Part shown: in pieces, positions 24,182-31,535 of the stretch
Layout of the letters: the number at the start of each line of letters is the position of its first letter
How positions within the stretch are numbered: position 1 is the stretch's first letter
Assembly: GCA_963717255.1 (NCBI GenBank)
Contig: CAVQVT010000010.1
Location: forward strand, 77,845-141,844
Direction of reading: 5' to 3'
Length of the DNA: 64,000 bases
Origin: CAIYQJ01 sp963717255
GTDB lineage: Bacteria > Chloroflexota > Limnocylindria > Limnocylindrales > CSP1-4
The notes under the pieces: model-generated
Told to the model about the DNA's origin: nothing
The model's input: only the letters and a program-made list of their open reading frames with translations
Database searches by the model: none
Position numbers and translations under genes: made by a program

Positions 24182-24753
24182 CAGTCGGCGGGCTCCAGGC
24201 GCTCGTCGTCATCCTCGCGCTCTTCTGCGCGTGGCACGCGTGGACCGCCCTGGGGCCGCGTCTCGCCGCCACCTTCCTCGTCATCACGTTGGTGACGTCA
24301 TGGACGCTCGAGGAGATCGGCGTGGTGACGGGGCTCGTGTACGGCCCGTACCACTACACGGTGGCGCTGGGTCCGTCGATCGGGGCCGTCCCGCTCCTCA
24401 TCCCGCTGGCCTGGTTCGCGCTGGCCTACCCGACGTCCGTGCTGGTCGACCTGGTCGCTGGGCGATGGGTGGGCGGGTCACCCGGAGGACCGCGGCGGCT
24501 CGTCGCGCTTGCCGTGGCCGGGGCGCTGCTCATGGCGGCCTGGGACGTCGCGCTCGACCCGATCCTCTCCGGCCCGACCTACCGGGCCTGGGTCTGGGAG
24601 GCGAGCGGCACTGTCGGTGCGGTCCCGGCCCAGAACTACCTCGGCTGGGCCGCCACCGCGTTCGCGATCTACCTCGCGTTCCGGCTGGTGGCTCGACGCG
24701 TCCCGGAGCTGGGCACCCCAGCCGTGACGGCCCCCGCGCCGGCCCCGTCCTGA
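24178..24753 (+). CDS. Carotenoid biosynthesis (CruF/DUF422-like) membrane protein
   Basis: 191 residues and six or so membrane helices. T-S-W-T-L-E-E-I-G-V-V-T-G-L-V-Y-G-P-Y-H-Y-T and A-W-D-V-A-L-D-P, with N-Y-L-G-W-A near the end, match the DUF422 family, whose characterised members (CruF, bisanhydrobacterioruberin hydratase) hydrate carotenoid ends. The polar E, H, D and N residues inside helices are the likely active site. No other carotenoid genes are nearby. GTG 24178 has no ribosome site and overlaps the small upstream ORF. Confidence 0.78.
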   Translation: MTVGGLQALVVILALFCAWHAWTALGPRLAATFLVITLVTSWTLEEIGVVTGLVYGPYHYTVALGPSIGAVPLLIPLAWFALAYPTSVLVDLVAGRWVGGSPGGPRRLVALAVAGALLMAAWDVALDPILSGPTYRAWVWEASGTVGAVPAQNYLGWAATAFAIYLAFRLVARRVPELGTPAVTAPAPAPS

Positions 24754-24785
24754 CCGCCGCGGGACCCACCGCTCCCGGCGCCGCC

Positions 24786-25049
24786 CTACGGCGTGCCGTT
24801 GAGGAGTCGCAGCGCGATGAAGGCCGCCGCCGCGGCCAGGGCCACCCACACCCAGACGCGGAGCGGAGGCAGGACCCAGCGCCTGCGTGGCGCCGCGTTC
24901 GCGTCGCCCTGGTCCCGACCCGGCGTGCCGGGGGGCCGGGACCTGCCCAGGGTCCCGGGAGCGGCCCCGGTGCGGAACGTGTTCGGGGCGCTGACGTCGG
25001 TCAGGGTGTTCGGGCGGACCTCGGGCGACCCGGGCTGCTTGCCGGTCAT
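24786..25049 (-). CDS. Small protein with a single C-terminal membrane helix (tail-anchored candidate)
   Basis: 87 residues. Residues 1-57 are polar, Pro/Gly/Arg-rich and probably disordered. One hydrophobic helix follows at about 63-83 (V-W-V-W-V-A-L-A-A-A-A-A-F-I-A-L), leaving only a few residues after it. There is no N-terminal signal. That is the topology of tail-anchored proteins, which must be inserted after translation. GGAGG precedes ATG 25049. It is the third gene after a Get3/ArsA-family ATPase and a coiled-coil protein on the same strand, so it may be a client of that ATPase (inference). Confidence 0.65.
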   Translation of the reverse strand: MTGKQPGSPEVRPNTLTDVSAPNTFRTGAAPGTLGRSRPPGTPGRDQGDANAAPRRRWVLPPLRVWVWVALAAAAAFIALRLLNGTP

Positions 25050-25157
25050 CGGTGCCTCCGTGTCGCGGGCCCGCGGCCGCAGGGTCCGGGCGCCGGGCTG
25101 CGTCGCATGGGCTCAGCCTCGGTCAGTCGGCCGGTCGACCCGAGCGCCCGTCGGCGC

Positions 25158-25457
25158 TCAGATCTCCTCGAGCGGGATCGACTCCCGCCGCCTGCGCTCC
25201 GGCGGCGTCCGGTCCATCCGGGCGATCGCCGTGTCGATGAGCGACCGCATCGCGAGGAGCTGCTCCTTCCGGGCCGCGCGCATGTGCTGGCGCGTCTCCG
25301 CCGGGAGGAATCCCATGACCAGCGACTCCATCGACTCGAGCGCGCCCACCCCGGCCCGGGCCTCCATCCCGCTCTCCCGCTTCTCGAGCTCCGCGAGCCG
25401 CTCCTCGAGGACGGCCAGCCGAGCCGCCAGCTCCGCTTCTCGACGCGTGTCAGCCAT
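25158..25457 (-). CDS. Coiled-coil protein co-translated with the Get3/ArsA ATPase
   Basis: 99 residues. Residues 5-32 (E-A-E-L-A-A-R-L-A-V-L-E-E-R-L-A-E-L) form clear heptads. A helical middle (L-V-M-G-F-L-P-A-E-T-R-Q-H-M-R) and a basic-then-acidic end follow. The family is unknown to me. ATG 25457 overlaps the ATPase stop by 8 nt, so the two are translated together, probably in fixed ratio. An adaptor or client-handing subunit is possible, by analogy with Get4/5-type partners, but only position supports that. Confidence 0.75.
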   Translation of the reverse strand: MADTRREAELAARLAVLEERLAELEKRESGMEARAGVGALESMESLVMGFLPAETRQHMRAARKEQLLAMRSLIDTAIARMDRTPPERRRRESIPLEEI

Positions 25458-26658
25458 CCCTGTTCGCTCCTTTCGACCCGGCCGCGACCGCCCCGGCCGC
25501 CGAGAACTCGATCCGCAGTGTGTGGTCGTGGAAGCCGCCGCCGATCGTCTCGGCGTCGACGAGGACGCGCGGCAGGATGAGGTTCCGCCGCCACGACCCG
25601 ACGACGACCACGAGCTCGTCGGCGAAGCGCGACAGGTGGACCTCCTCGCGCGAGGTGAACGGCAGCTCGAGCTCGAGGACGAACCGCTCGCCCTCGCGCC
25701 GGACGGTGTACGGCCGCCCGCGGTAGAAGAAGTCGGTCGGGTCGACGTCACCGAACACCGCGGCCCCGAGCTGGCGGAGCATCCGCTCGCCCACGACCTC
25801 CTCGTCGAAGAACGGCGCCGCGCGGACCGGGACCGGCGCGAACGACTCGTCCACGAGCGGCCGGTACCGCTGCTGCGCCTCGCGCCACGCCCCGAAGTAC
25901 GCCCCGGCGTCGTCGGGGAGGACGCGATTGCAGATCACCAGGTCGGTCGGGTAGCCGTAGAGATGGAAGTACGTGAAGGAGCGCTGCGCCTCCTTGATGA
26001 CCATCCGCTCGAGATTCAGGACGATCCGGATCGAGGTCAGGTCGGGGTCGGACAGCAGGTCGTGCATGTGCTCGAGCCGGCCGAAGAGCTCCTCGCCGGC
26101 GGTGAAGACGTCGTTGCCGGGCGTGGGCATCCCCGTCACCCGTCCGAGGATGGGGCCGGTGAGCTGGGAGATCCGGCGCTGGATCGGGTAGATGCGCTCG
26201 AGCCACCAGCGTCCGGCCTCCGGGAGGCTGAGCAGCCGAAGTGTCTCGCCGGTGGGCGCGGCGTCCACCACGATGAGGTCGTAGAGGCCGCGGTCGTGGT
26301 GCTCGGCGATCCAGAGCAGGCTCGCGAGCTCGTCCATCCCGGGCAGGACGCTCATCTCCTCGGAGAGGACGTCGTCGAGGCCGCGCCAGCGCAGGACGCT
26401 GCTGACGTACTCCTGGATCGTCCCCCAGTACTTCTCGATGTTGTGGAAGACCTCGGACTCCTGGCCCCAGAGGTTCGGCGCGATCTCGACCGGCTCGGGC
26501 CCCAGGGGGCGGTCGAACGAGTCGGCCAGGCTGTGGGCCGCGTCCGTGGACATGACGATCGTGCGGTAGCCGCGCTCGGCGGCCAGCAGGGCGGTGGCGG
26601 CGGCCACGCTCGTCTTGCCGACGCCGCCCTTGCCCGTGTAGACGACGATCCTTGTCAC
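25450..26658 (-). CDS. Get3/ArsA-family ATPase with C-terminal HSP20-like domain
   Basis: 402 residues. P-loop G-K-G-G-V-G-K-T-S at 9-17, switch I T-D-A-A-H-S-L-A-D-S-F (38-48) and switch II V-D-A-A-P-T-G-E-T-L-R-L-L (131-143) match Get3/TRC40 and ArsA. The arsenite-binding cysteines and the Get3 CxxC zinc motif are not evident. Residues of about 315-392 (G-R-P-Y-T-V-R-R-E-G-E-R-F-V-L-E-L-E-L-P to the end) form an alpha-crystallin/HSP20-like beta-sandwich, as in the ArsA_HSP20 group that includes Get3d. GTG 26658 follows TATCGT (26665-26670) by 6 nt: leaderless. No ars genes nearby. Likely role: handling hydrophobic client proteins. Confidence 0.88.
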   Translation of the reverse strand: MTRIVVYTGKGGVGKTSVAAATALLAAERGYRTIVMSTDAAHSLADSFDRPLGPEPVEIAPNLWGQESEVFHNIEKYWGTIQEYVSSVLRWRGLDDVLSEEMSVLPGMDELASLLWIAEHHDRGLYDLIVVDAAPTGETLRLLSLPEAGRWWLERIYPIQRRISQLTGPILGRVTGMPTPGNDVFTAGEELFGRLEHMHDLLSDPDLTSIRIVLNLERMVIKEAQRSFTYFHLYGYPTDLVICNRVLPDDAGAYFGAWREAQQRYRPLVDESFAPVPVRAAPFFDEEVVGERMLRQLGAAVFGDVDPTDFFYRGRPYTVRREGERFVLELELPFTSREEVHLSRFADELVVVVGSWRRNLILPRVLVDAETIGGGFHDHTLRIEFSAAGAVAAGSKGANRDG

Positions 26659-26707
26659 GCGCGAACGATACGCCGGGGGGCCTGAGAGGGCCCCGGGGCC
26701 GGCCGCG

Positions 26708-27920
26708 TCAGCCGCGATCCGGCCTTGGGGCGGCCGTCGATCGGCGCACCACCAGCTCCACGGGAAGGTCCAGCTCGTCGGCCGCCGCCGACCCGTCCTC
26801 GGCCAGCGCCTCCGGCGCGTCCCCGCCACCCCCCGACGCCGCGCCACGTGCCGCGGCCCCGCCACTCGCCGCCGGCGCGTCGAGGATCAGCCGCGCCGCC
26901 GCGTAGCCCTTCAGGCGGAGCGGCTGCCGCACGGTCGTGAGCGCCGGGCGGGCGCGGGCGGCGGCCTCGGTGTCGTTGAAGCCGACGACCGAGAGGTCCC
27001 GCGGCACGTCGATCCGCGCCGCTCGTGCGGCGGCCAGCACCCCGAGGGCGAATTGGTCGCTCATCGCCAGGATGGCGGTCGGGCGGTCGGGTCGCTCGAC
27101 CCAGCCGCGCCCACCGTGCCCGCCGAGCGCCTCGACGCGCCCGACGCCGCCCAGGAAGTAGCGGCCGGCCTCCGCGCCCAGGTCCTCGTCGCTGTGGGCG
27201 CACTCGAAGACGGGGATGTCGTCTGGGTCGATCCCCGCCTCGGAAAGCGCGTCCCGGTACCCGGCCAGGCGCGAGGCGGCGACGTCGAACCGCGCGTCGG
27301 CGATCCGCCCCGCGTTCGCGGGGCCGGTGTAGCCGTCGGGGTGGAAGGGGAGGGCGACGATCGCGATGCGTCGGTGGCCCAGGCCGGCCAGGTGTCGGGC
27401 GGCGTCCCGGGCACCCCCCCGGTCGTCCACGCTCACGGTCGTCACGCCGGGCATCCGTGGCTGGTCGACGATCACCAGGGGCACGTCGCGCCGGATGGCC
27501 GCGTCCAGGACGGCGGCGCCATGCGGCAGGGAGTACGCGATGAAGCCGTCCACGGCCACGTCGGAGATCGACCGGGTGTCTTGCGCGTCCCTGCCGCCGG
27601 GGACGATGAGGAGGCCCAGCCGTCGCTCGTCGCAGGCGTCCGCGATCCCGCGCAGGAGGGCGGTGGTCGTGGGGTCGTCGAGGGAGAAGGGGAGCGACTC
27701 GGGCAGGATGAGCCCCAAGGGAGCCGGCTCGACGGGTCCGGAGCATCCGCGCGACGGGGTCGGGACCCGCGTAACCGGCGGTGTAGGCGGCCTCGAGGAT
27801 CCGGGCGCGGAGGTCGGCCGAGAGCTGGTCGGGTCGGCTGAACGCGTTGGAGACGGTCGTCTTCGACACGCCCAGCGACGCAGCCAGGTCGCCGAGCGTC
27901 AACCGGCTCCGGGATCCCAT
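26708..27920 (-). pseudogene. LacI-family transcription regulator, frameshifted
   Basis: The N-terminal HTH (L-T-L-G-D-L-A-A-S-L-G-V-S-K-T-T-V-S-N-A-F) starts at ATG 27920 after GGGAGG. The sugar-binding domain (G-L-I-L-P-E-S-L-P-F through S-V-V-G-F-N-D-T-E-A-A) continues to the stop at 26708 but in another frame. The family joins ...R-A-G-S-L-G to L-I-L-P-E directly, so one extra base in the CCCC run at 27713-27716 explains the break. It may be a real mutation or an assembly error. If intact it would be about 400 residues. It faces a divergent promoter with two LacI-type operators. Confidence 0.8.
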
Positions 27921-28085
27921 GCGTCCTCCCTCGTCGCTTCTCACGCGGCCGATCGGGTCTGACGGCCGGCCTGCCCGGCCCGCGACCCTCGATCCCTCGG
28001 TACCCGCGCCGGCTGCCGGTGCCCGGCCTGCCGGCCCGCGATGTGCGGCCCCGGGGCCGTCGATGACCGCCGTTCATTCTACGAC

Positions 28086-28137
28086 TTGACCGGTTCAGAA
28101 GCGAGTGCTACGATGCGCATGTCTTGACCGGTCAAGA
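28086..28137 (+). promoter_or_regulatory. Promoter with two LacI-type operators
   Basis: TTGACC (28086-28091) and TACGAT (28109-28114) form a -35/-10 pair with a 17-nt spacer. TCTTGACCGGTCAAGA (28122-28137) is a perfect 16-bp palindrome with the central CG step of LacI-family sites, at the expected transcription start. ACTTGACCGGTTCAGA (28084-28099) matches it at 13 of 16 positions and covers the -35. The centres are 38 bp apart. The sites face the frameshifted LacI-type gene and precede the gene at 28174. Confidence 0.78.
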
Positions 28138-28173
28138 ACGCAGAACCGAAGGGACCGGACGGGACGGGAGCAG

Positions 28174-28437
28174 ATGATGAACGAGACCACGACGCCGACC
28201 CTCAGCACCTGGACCGAAGCCGGCCGCGCGCGCGAGATCATCGAGTCCGCCCTGCGCGAGCACCAGGCCTGCGCGGACTGCGGCGAGCCCATGGGCATCG
28301 CCGAGCACGGCGGCAAGCTCTGGGTGGAGTGCGCCTCACTGCACACGCGCAGCGGCTTCCGGCATGCTTTCACCGCGGCGTTCCACGAGCGCCACCGGCT
28401 CTGGCTCCCCACCGGGGAGCTCGCCGCCGCAGCCTGA
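28174..28437 (+). CDS. Small Cys-containing protein (zinc-ribbon-like), unknown function
   Basis: 87 residues. A helical start (A-G-R-A-R-E-I-I-E-S-A-L-R-E-H-Q) is followed by A-C-A-D-C-G-E-P and L-W-V-E-C-A-S-L-H, which could bind zinc with three Cys and one His. The C-terminal half (F-R-H-A-F-T-A-A-F-H-E-R-H-R-L-W-L-P) is aromatic and basic. ATG 28174, or 28177, follows GGGAG. Expression should be controlled by the two LacI-type operators upstream. No family recognised. Confidence 0.68.
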   Translation: MMNETTTPTLSTWTEAGRAREIIESALREHQACADCGEPMGIAEHGGKLWVECASLHTRSGFRHAFTAAFHERHRLWLPTGELAAAA

Positions 28438-28499
28438 CCGCGGCGGCGGCGGGGGCCTGACCACGGCGGCGGGGGCCTGACCGCGACGGCCGCCGCGGT
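28437..28499. terminator. Inverted repeat with internal 20-bp tandem repeat between convergent genes
   Basis: ACCGCGGCGGC (28437-28447) pairs with GCCGCCGCGGT (28489-28499). The loop carries two copies of CGGCGGCGGGGGCCTGACC (28444-28462 and 28464-28482). It lies between the stops of genes at 28437 and 28553, so it probably ends both transcripts. Confidence 0.45.
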
Positions 28500-28552
28500 G
28501 CCCCGATCTCGACCGCCAGCCGCTGCCCGGTCCCGCGCGCCCCGGTCCGGGA

Positions 28553-28819
28553 TCAGACCTCCAGGAAGATCCGGTCGTGCTCGCGGACGTGCTCGGTCAC
28601 GTTGATCGCGACGTCGTCGCCCGGGTTCGCGAGCTCGACCGGTCGGTGGTCGATCTCCATCGACCGGACCGTCTCCTCGACATCGGTCATGTGACCGAGG
28701 ATATGGATCCGGTCGCCGACCGTGAGCGGCGCCGTGAGGCTGATCGCCGCGACCGACGGATGGCCGAAGTAGTGGGTCACCGTCCCGATCGCTTCGGCCG
28801 GATCGTGCACAGCGGACAT
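28553..28819 (-). CDS. Elongation-factor-like small beta-barrel protein
   Basis: 88 residues. G-T-V-T-H-Y-F-G-H-P-S-V-A-A-I-S-L, V-G-D-R-I-H-I-L-G-H, V-R-S-M-E-I-D-H-R-P-V-E-L-A-N-P-G-D-D-V follows the strand order of EF-Tu/IF2 domain 2 without any GTPase domain. Stand-alone proteins of this type are annotated as translation-elongation-factor-like; their role is unknown. GGAGG precedes ATG 28819. Confidence 0.78.
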   Translation of the reverse strand: MSAVHDPAEAIGTVTHYFGHPSVAAISLTAPLTVGDRIHILGHMTDVEETVRSMEIDHRPVELANPGDDVAINVTEHVREHDRIFLEV

Positions 28820-29363
28820 GGTCCCACCTCCAGTGGCATCGACCCTACGCCTCGATCGCCGTCGCGTCGACGGCCGGATGGACCGTCGCGGGGACACGGC
28901 CGTGCTCGATCTCGCCGCGCCCGGAGAGCACCAGGCGGCGTCCGGCCGGCGGAGCCGGCCGGACGGATCTCGTCGCCGCGGCGGCGACGCCCGGGGCGGC
29001 CCGTCGGATCGCGTCCGGGGCGACATGTCACAAACCGCCCGGAGCGCTGGTATCCATCAGCGCGCTACTCCCGACGACCCGCCAGGGCGTACTCGTGCCC
29101 ATTCCCACGCTCGAGCACGCACGGTGAGCGCTCCGGAGGATCGCCGCGGCCGTGACGCTGAGGGGTCGTCCGCTGGATAGCAGCGCCCCGGGCGATGGAT
29201 GGAGCAGTTCTGGGCGCATCCCGCCGATAGGATCGCCCCGGGCGCTATCTGGCGGCGGCGACGCAGCCGACGGGGACCTGCCGCGCCCCGCGGCGGCCCC
29301 GCGGCGGCCTCGCCGCCGCTCCGTGCCCCGCGCCGCTGCCGCCGGCCGCAGCCCGGGCGCCCC
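28820..29363. repeat. Gene-free spacer with dispersed palindromic repeats
   Basis: No ORF here looks coding. Three relatives of the 36.5-kb repeat core (CAGCGYCCCGGGRCGCTG with a GATA/TATC flank) are present: near 29031-29056, inverted at 29175-29200, and a weaker one near 29220-29248. The remainder is plain GC-rich sequence. The spacer separates the elongation-factor-like gene from the 3' end of the aldehyde oxidoreductase gene. Confidence 0.55.
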
Positions 29364-31262
29364 TCAGACCGCGACCCAGTCGAGGCCCAGCCGCGCCGCC
29401 GTCGCTGGCGTGGGGTTGCCGGTCGCCACGTCCCAGCCCGCCATCGTGAAGTACTCGTCGAGCGCGTGCTCGATCGCGGCGTGGTCGAGCGCGACACCGG
29501 CCGTGGGCCCGGTCCCGGTCAGCGGCCGGAAGAACTTGGCGGGGAGCTTGTCCTCGGCCCGGCCCAGGCCCTCGCGGGCGTTGAAGAGCCGGAGCATGTT
29601 CAGGCGCCGCTCGCCGATCTCCATGAGCTCGTCGAGGTCGAAGTCGTCCCAGCCCGTGACGGTCCGCACGAGGTCCACCGTCTCCTTCGGCCCGAAGAGC
29701 TCCCATCCCGGACCCCAGACGAACTGGCAGAGCGACGCGGTATCCAGGAAGGAGTAGAACTGCTGGGTCTTCAGCGCGAACCGCACCTTGTCGGTGTCCA
29801 GCGAGTCGGGCACCAGCGCCCGGTCGAAGCCGAGCATCGCCATGCGCTCCAGCGCGACCTCCCAGGCCCCCTCCTCGATCATCCCGTCGTGCTCGGACGA
29901 CTGGTGGTCGGCGCCGAAGGGGTTGACCGCGTAGATCACGCCGAGCGACCGCTTGTACTGCGGCATGTGCGCCGGGGCCTCGGCGCCCTTCACGGTGATG
30001 AGGAAGTCGTGCCCGCGCTCGAGGATGTCGGCGGCCTTGCGCGAGCCGTTCGCGAGGATCTCGCCGAAGCCCTCACGGGTGGCGATCATCTCGGTCAGCC
30101 GGACCATCGCGGCCGCGCTGCCGAAGGGGGCCCGGAAGCCGAGCTCCTCCTCGGTGATCTCGCCGTTCTCGAAGCACTCCATGGTCCACGCGACGGTCGC
30201 GCCCGTGCCGATCGTGTCGAGGCCGTGCTCGTTGCAGATCTGGTTCGCGAGCGCGACCGCGGGGAGGTCGGCCACGCCGCAGTACGACCCGAAGGTGGCG
30301 AGGGTCTCGTACTCGGGCCCGCCGTGCCGGCGCTCGACGGGGCGCCCTTCCCACTCGGCCTCCACGGCGCGCTTGCACTTGACGGCGCACGAGTAGCACG
30401 TCTCGCGTGCGACCAGGATCGTGGCGGTCATCGTCTCGCCGGAGATCGCCTCGAACTGGTCGAACTGGCCGGCGTTGTAGTTGAAGGTGGGGAGCGTGCC
30501 GGAGGCGTGCTGCGACTCGAGCACGCTGGCCGTGCCGTGGTCCTGGAGGCCGGCGACGTCGGCGTTCACCCGGACGTTGGCCACGCCGTACTTCGCGATC
30601 TCCTTGAAGCCGGCGGGGTCCGCGATGTCGAGTGCGCGCTTCGTCCCGCGGACGACGACCGCCTTGAGGTTCTTCGATCCCATGACGGCGCCCATGCCGG
30701 TCCGGCCGTTGGCGCGGTTGGCCATGCTGATGATCGCCGCGAGTCGGACGAGCTTCTCGCCGGCGGGCCCGATCTGCGCGACCTGGGCCTTGGGGTCTCC
30801 GAGCTCGGCGCGGATGGCGTCGTCCACGTCGGCGGTGGTCCGGCCCCAGAGGTGGCCGGCGGGGCGGAGCTCGGCCTCGCCGTCGTGGATCCACAGGTAG
30901 ACGGGCTCGTCCGCCCGGCCCTTCACGACGATCCCGACGAACCCGGAGAAGCGGAGCTCGGCGGGGAAGAAGCCCCCTCCCTGGCTGTCGCCGATCCCGT
31001 CCACGAGCGGCGAGCGAGCGTTGATGCAGACGCGGCTCTGGCCGGCGATCGGGGTGCCGGTGGTGAGGCTGTCCATGAACGTGAGGACGTTGGCAGGGTC
31101 GTACGGGGCGGTCCCGACCGGCATGTCCCGGAGGATGTAGTAGAGGCCCATCGCCGAGCCGCCCAGGTACTTCCGGAAGAACGACTCCGGGGGCTCCTCG
31201 ACCTGGATCGATCGCGTGGTGAGGTCCACGTGGAGGATCTTCCCGGTGCGCATGTCGCTCAT
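29364..31262 (-). CDS. Aldehyde:ferredoxin oxidoreductase (tungsten enzyme)
   Basis: 632 residues, normal AOR length. N-terminal G-K-I-L-H-V-D-L-T-T-R and F-F-R-K-Y-L-G-G-S-A-M-G-L-Y-Y-I-L open the beta-barrel that holds the bis-pterin cofactor. The [4Fe-4S] ligands are C-Y-S-C-A-V-K-C with a distal Cys in S-L-C-Q-F-V-W. G-A-V-M-G-S-K-N-L-K-A-V is the family segment after domain 1. It oxidises aldehydes to acids with ferredoxin. GGGAGG precedes ATG 31262 by about 8 nt. No ferredoxin, cofactor or transporter gene is adjacent. It is divergent from a LuxR/AAA regulator. Confidence 0.92.
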   Translation of the reverse strand: MSDMRTGKILHVDLTTRSIQVEEPPESFFRKYLGGSAMGLYYILRDMPVGTAPYDPANVLTFMDSLTTGTPIAGQSRVCINARSPLVDGIGDSQGGGFFPAELRFSGFVGIVVKGRADEPVYLWIHDGEAELRPAGHLWGRTTADVDDAIRAELGDPKAQVAQIGPAGEKLVRLAAIISMANRANGRTGMGAVMGSKNLKAVVVRGTKRALDIADPAGFKEIAKYGVANVRVNADVAGLQDHGTASVLESQHASGTLPTFNYNAGQFDQFEAISGETMTATILVARETCYSCAVKCKRAVEAEWEGRPVERRHGGPEYETLATFGSYCGVADLPAVALANQICNEHGLDTIGTGATVAWTMECFENGEITEEELGFRAPFGSAAAMVRLTEMIATREGFGEILANGSRKAADILERGHDFLITVKGAEAPAHMPQYKRSLGVIYAVNPFGADHQSSEHDGMIEEGAWEVALERMAMLGFDRALVPDSLDTDKVRFALKTQQFYSFLDTASLCQFVWGPGWELFGPKETVDLVRTVTGWDDFDLDELMEIGERRLNMLRLFNAREGLGRAEDKLPAKFFRPLTGTGPTAGVALDHAAIEHALDEYFTMAGWDVATGNPTPATAARLGLDWVAV

Positions 31263-31535
31263 CGCCGATGCCTCCCCTCGGCCGGTGGGCCGAACTGCCG
31301 CGGCGCGCTCCCCGTCGCGGCGGTCACCCGTGGCGGCCGGTGGCCGTCGCCGGGTCGAACGAGGGTCATGATACCGGTCGCCGGAGCGGTTCCGGCGGCG
31401 GCGGCCGCCGGCGGGGGCGTCGCGGGCCGGTGGCGGCGGCCGGACAGCGACCCGGCAGGCGGCTCGGCCTCGGGCGCGGGCGGCGGGCCATGCGGCAGTT
31501 ACCGACCGCGCCCCGCGCTCGTACGATCGGCCGGG

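Noticed and set aside
25450..26658. Arsenite pump ATPase ArsA
   Set aside because: No arsB, arsD or arsR nearby, no arsenite-binding cysteines seen, single ATPase half with HSP20-like tail; Get3-like role fits better.
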